From Apostichopus japonicus (Eukaryota; Echinodermata; Holothuroidea; Aspidochirotida; Stichopodidae), in assembly GCF_037975245.1 (NCBI RefSeq), contig NC_092572.1, positions 7,331,501 to 7,395,500 of the forward strand: 64,000 bases of DNA. Reading direction: 5' to 3'. Positions within the stretch are counted from its first letter, which is position 1. Each line of letters opens with the position of its first letter. Below are positions 60,818 to 64,000 of this stretch, one piece after another. Below the pieces are notes generated by a model. The model worked only from the letters and a program-made list of their open reading frames with translations, made no database searches and was not told where the DNA came from. Made by a program: the position numbers and the translations under genes.

Positions 60818-61634
60818 GAACGCGAAGAGAACTGCTGGTAAACATGAGGTACGTTGATTATTCAATTCATGCTGAGTCTAGACTACTAGTAAACCAAAGC
60901 AGAAAAATGTTCATTATCGAATTAGACAAGGATTTGACAAATTAAGACGGAATATTTTACAGCAAAACAAACAAGAAAAACCAAAATCAGAAAACAAAAT
61001 ATAAAAAAAACAGCAATACATTAAAATGTCGTCCTATTACAAATATCCTATTTTGGTTAATTAATATGATTGAATCAAGTAAAATGAAAATAGACACTGA
61101 TATTGAGATGTTCTCTCTTTGTTTTATTCACTGTTCTAAGAGGAAAACGAGGTGCAAACTTTGAGCCAACTAATATCTTACGTATCATTACAAAATATTG
61201 TAGCATACAGACACATGGTTGAATAAGTTTTATTTGTATTATTTATCTGAACTGAAATAGTGAGAATCCGATCCACAGAAACTAATTTAGAAATGAGGGA
61301 ACCACAGCACAAAGACTTTGAAAACCGCATCAATCACGGTAAATGTATTTCTTTTCATCACTGTTCCCATGAGAAAACACGTTTAAAATCATCCTTTTTG
61401 TCATCTGCATACATTTATCATCCTAGTTTCTATAAAACAATGATTTTTTTGTACATTCTGTATTATCTCGTATTTCAGAGGAGAATTTACTTGTCCAAAG
61501 GAGAAACCAGTTATTCGAATGGAACAAAGCTAAATCAATGGTATTACTGCCGTCAAAAGGAAACTTGATGAAGTATTGGTTAGCCGAATACGAATCCCCT
61601 GAACATCGTAAAGTTATCGCCAGATGTGTCTCTG
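60818..61634 (+). pseudogene. B2 exons 5-7
   Basis: 60818-60848, 61265-61338 and 61479-61634 match B1 in length and phase, and individually stay open. The lysine-site arginine (RKVIARCVS) is conserved. Confidence 0.75.
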
Positions 61635-62021
61635 GTAGCTTACAATACTTTTATATATTTCAACAGCTTATTAAAGAGAGTTGCTTTGTAATTCTATCTT
61701 CTACATCTTTGACTGCTACATTTCCAGACTATGGTTAAGTGCCTTTCTAACGTAAAGTAATTCTCAAAAATAACGTTTATCGCCAATTATGAGCTGTGGC
61801 TATTATAAAAAGGATTAACAAGATTATTAATGTTATACCTTTGAAATGTTATTCTCGAAGAACAAGCAATTATTGAAGCCATCTCGAGCTTTGCATTCGA
61901 TGATTTAAATATGCAGTAATATTGCAAAGAATTAGAGAACTCAAGGCTACATCAGTTTTGTAGTAACTCCGCTTAAAGCAGCTTCAAGTAATGACGCATT
62001 GTATCAATCGTTGTTTTTCAG

Positions 62022-62131
62022 ACAAAGCCTTACTGAAAGATGCCTATCACTTTATGGATTTAGCAAGTCAACTTGACACGTCTTTTCTCCTGAACACCTG
62101 GTGAAACTCCTTGGCGTATCTATTAATGAAA
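62022..62131 (+). pseudogene. B2 exon 8 with 1-bp deletion
   Basis: 110 bp against 111 in B1; GTCTTTTCTCCTGAACACC replaces GTCTATTACCCATGAACACC, shifting the frame to a TGA. Confidence 0.9.
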
Positions 62132-62428
62132 GTAAGTTAATATTTGCTGAGTATCATTTGTTTAAACAGCTTTACGAGTAGGAATATAGCTTTGCATTAA
62201 TAATCCACTTCCGCGACAATGCTATTTGACAATAGGTATAATTAAATTCCGAATTAAAACCACCAAGATGAATGCGTACATTTGATAAAGTAAGCCCTTA
62301 ATACAGAATTGCTTTCAATTTTCTATCATTACACAATTTGCATCTTCATAATTTCAATAATTACTTTCCAATAACACCTTTCAACATTTTTCATTCTTCC
62401 TTCTACACTTACCATGAATATGTTACAG

Positions 62429-62577
62429 GTGGTACACTGCGAAACTACCTTCTTAGTATGTTTGCAAGTGACGAATTGGCAAGCGGACCACATGGATTCC
62501 AAACTAGCAATGCTATAACGCTCTGTATGATATCTAGACACCTGTCAAGTGCTCTCATATACCTTCACAAGAGAGGG
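62429..62577 (+). pseudogene. B2 exon 9, original acceptor deleted
   Basis: Fifteen bases spanning the acceptor used in B1 are absent near 62402. A TATGTTACAG/GTGG site 27 bp downstream would be in phase and skip only the hinge residues, so the exon may still be usable. Confidence 0.75.
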
Positions 62578-63267
62578 GTAAGAAAATTAACAGTGATTAA
62601 GGCTAATATTGAACAATATGAAGTTCACGTGACATCGTCTATCTGCAATGTATCAATTTCATTTAGAAACCATGCGCTTTCTTAATATGTCGTTGCAAGT
62701 TATATGTCATCTAAATCAAACGAATAGAAGGAGAAGAACTTGTTACAATGGACTATTCTCAGTAAATAAAGATGAATTATACATCGGCATGTCAGTCTCT
62801 TTAATACATGGACAATCCCTGGACGATGACGCTTTCCCTTTTGAATTACTGTAAGGAGGGATTCTTAACTCACGTTGCGAAGAATCTAAAATCTTGCAAA
62901 ATATTTCCTTTTTTAAAAGAAAGGTGACGCTTTCTGTGTTCGTAAGTTTTATTTTCACGGCCCTCTCCCAATGGTTATTTGGTTTTAAATTAATGAAAAG
63001 ATAAGTTCATGGATAAAGCAGAGTTTAATATCAAGTACCACATAATTATCGGGGTGACATATATCACAGCAACATATTTCACAAACATCACACAACATTG
63101 ATTAGTAATTTAAACCTGCTTTGTCTGTGAAATATACTCTTCAATTTAACCAACCTTTGTTCTACTCTAAAGAAAGGAGCGTCCATATAATGTTGTTAAG
63201 TTGTCCTCACTGGGTTGCTTTTTTGAAATTTAAACAATGAATTCAATTTTCGTGTTATATTTGACAG

Positions 63268-63825
63268 TACGTTCATCCAGGAATATCTGCAAGGAAAGTG
63301 TTATTAACCGATCAAGGAGTCAGCAAACTGTATGACTTTTTACCTATACAATTAGCAAAAGTGCGAGTCGAGTCATTGTTGAAAAAGGTAAGTATACTTT
63401 CACTGTTAATGCATGTTCGCATGAACCCATATCAAATCAATGCCACATATAGCCTTTCTTGAAAAACAGATGGGTTATTTAAACAACGTTATCAATTCAT
63501 AGCATACAAGTTAAATAGGTCATTTCCCTGTTTTAAAGTCAAGTTTTATATTGAATAAATAACAGAATAGGGACAACTGGATTTCTGTATTCTTCACAAT
63601 ATTATGAAACAATTTATCACAACATACCAAAGCACACAAAAACACAAAATGATAAATAGTTGTTTATCATTAACACATTAGTTTATATTGCTACCGTTGA
63701 GTTTTACACAAAGGATGACCCTCCCTTGTCGTGGATGGCCCCCGAAGTTTTGTTTTTAGACCAGTACTGCATGTCGTCGGATGTTTGGTCATTTGCGGTG
63801 CTGCTTTGGGAACTTTACAGTTTTG
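63268..63825 (+). pseudogene. B2 exons 10-11: pseudokinase loop and APE region
   Basis: 63268-63387 and 63714-63825 match B1 in length and phase with few changes (HPGISARK and DFL retained; LSWMAPEV). Further C-lobe exons would lie beyond the window. Confidence 0.85.
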
Positions 63826-64000
63826 GTAAGTAATTAATTTATTTTGAGCTTTAAGAAAGTAGGGTAGTAAATGTCATAAGTACAAACGTACATGTTTGTC
63901 AATAAATCATACCCACCTTGTCATTATCTGATATAAGATGATTTAAAGTAAAGCGTGCAAGTCAACTAGTAACATGCAATTATCAACAGCATGTCGGACA

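Overview
The window looks like nuclear DNA from an invertebrate animal: AT-rich, intron-rich, full of non-LTR retrotransposons, hAT-like miniature elements, a tRNA-derived SINE and (AT)n tracts. An echinoderm or another marine deuterostome, possibly a sea cucumber, would fit the repeat load and the Ig-receptor content. That placement is inference; nothing here proves the species. No bacterial genes, rRNA or CRISPR array were seen. Most long reading frames are repeat artefacts. The real genes are short exons with GT/AG borders, nearly all in phase 1-1.

Layout. 1-9.8 kb: repeats only (a 23-bp minisatellite, a foldback element with tandem-repeat arms at 2.1-3.4 kb, a 504-bp hAT-like MITE with near-perfect target duplication at 5.1 kb, and several copies of a G-rich dispersed repeat). 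11.7-21.5 kb (+): gene A1, five Ig-type or tail exons ending in a stop with no kinase, interrupted by a nearly intact CR1/jockey-like LINE. 22.6-26.5 kb: decayed LINEs and a MITE. 28.4-35.1 kb (+): gene B1, a receptor-tyrosine-kinase-like gene (signal peptide, two Ig domains, one membrane segment, kinase domain) whose catalytic residues are replaced, so it is a predicted pseudokinase receptor. 39.1-42.3 kb (-): gene D, an Ig exon plus three EGF-type exons. 42.3-46.4 kb (+): gene A2, a paralogue of A1 cut off inside its first exon, with a later 654-bp MITE insertion. 47.6-52.7 kb: decayed LINEs, one split by a MITE at its YADD motif. 54.2-64.0 kb (+): B2, a second copy of B1 enlarged by about 4.3 kb of extra Ig exons, a SINE and (AT)n, and carrying several disabling lesions. 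It runs off the window end.

How it fits together. Two segmental duplications explain most of the gene content (17.3-21.5 vs 42.3-46.4 kb; 26.0-34.0 vs 52.2-64.0 kb). The cluster mixes apparently kinase-free Ig proteins, a transmembrane Ig pseudokinase and an Ig-EGF gene, all built from interchangeable phase-1 exons. A recognition or decoy-receptor role is attractive but is inference. What the sequence shows directly is the exon architecture, the loss of kinase catalytic residues, the tandem duplication, and the decay of one copy.
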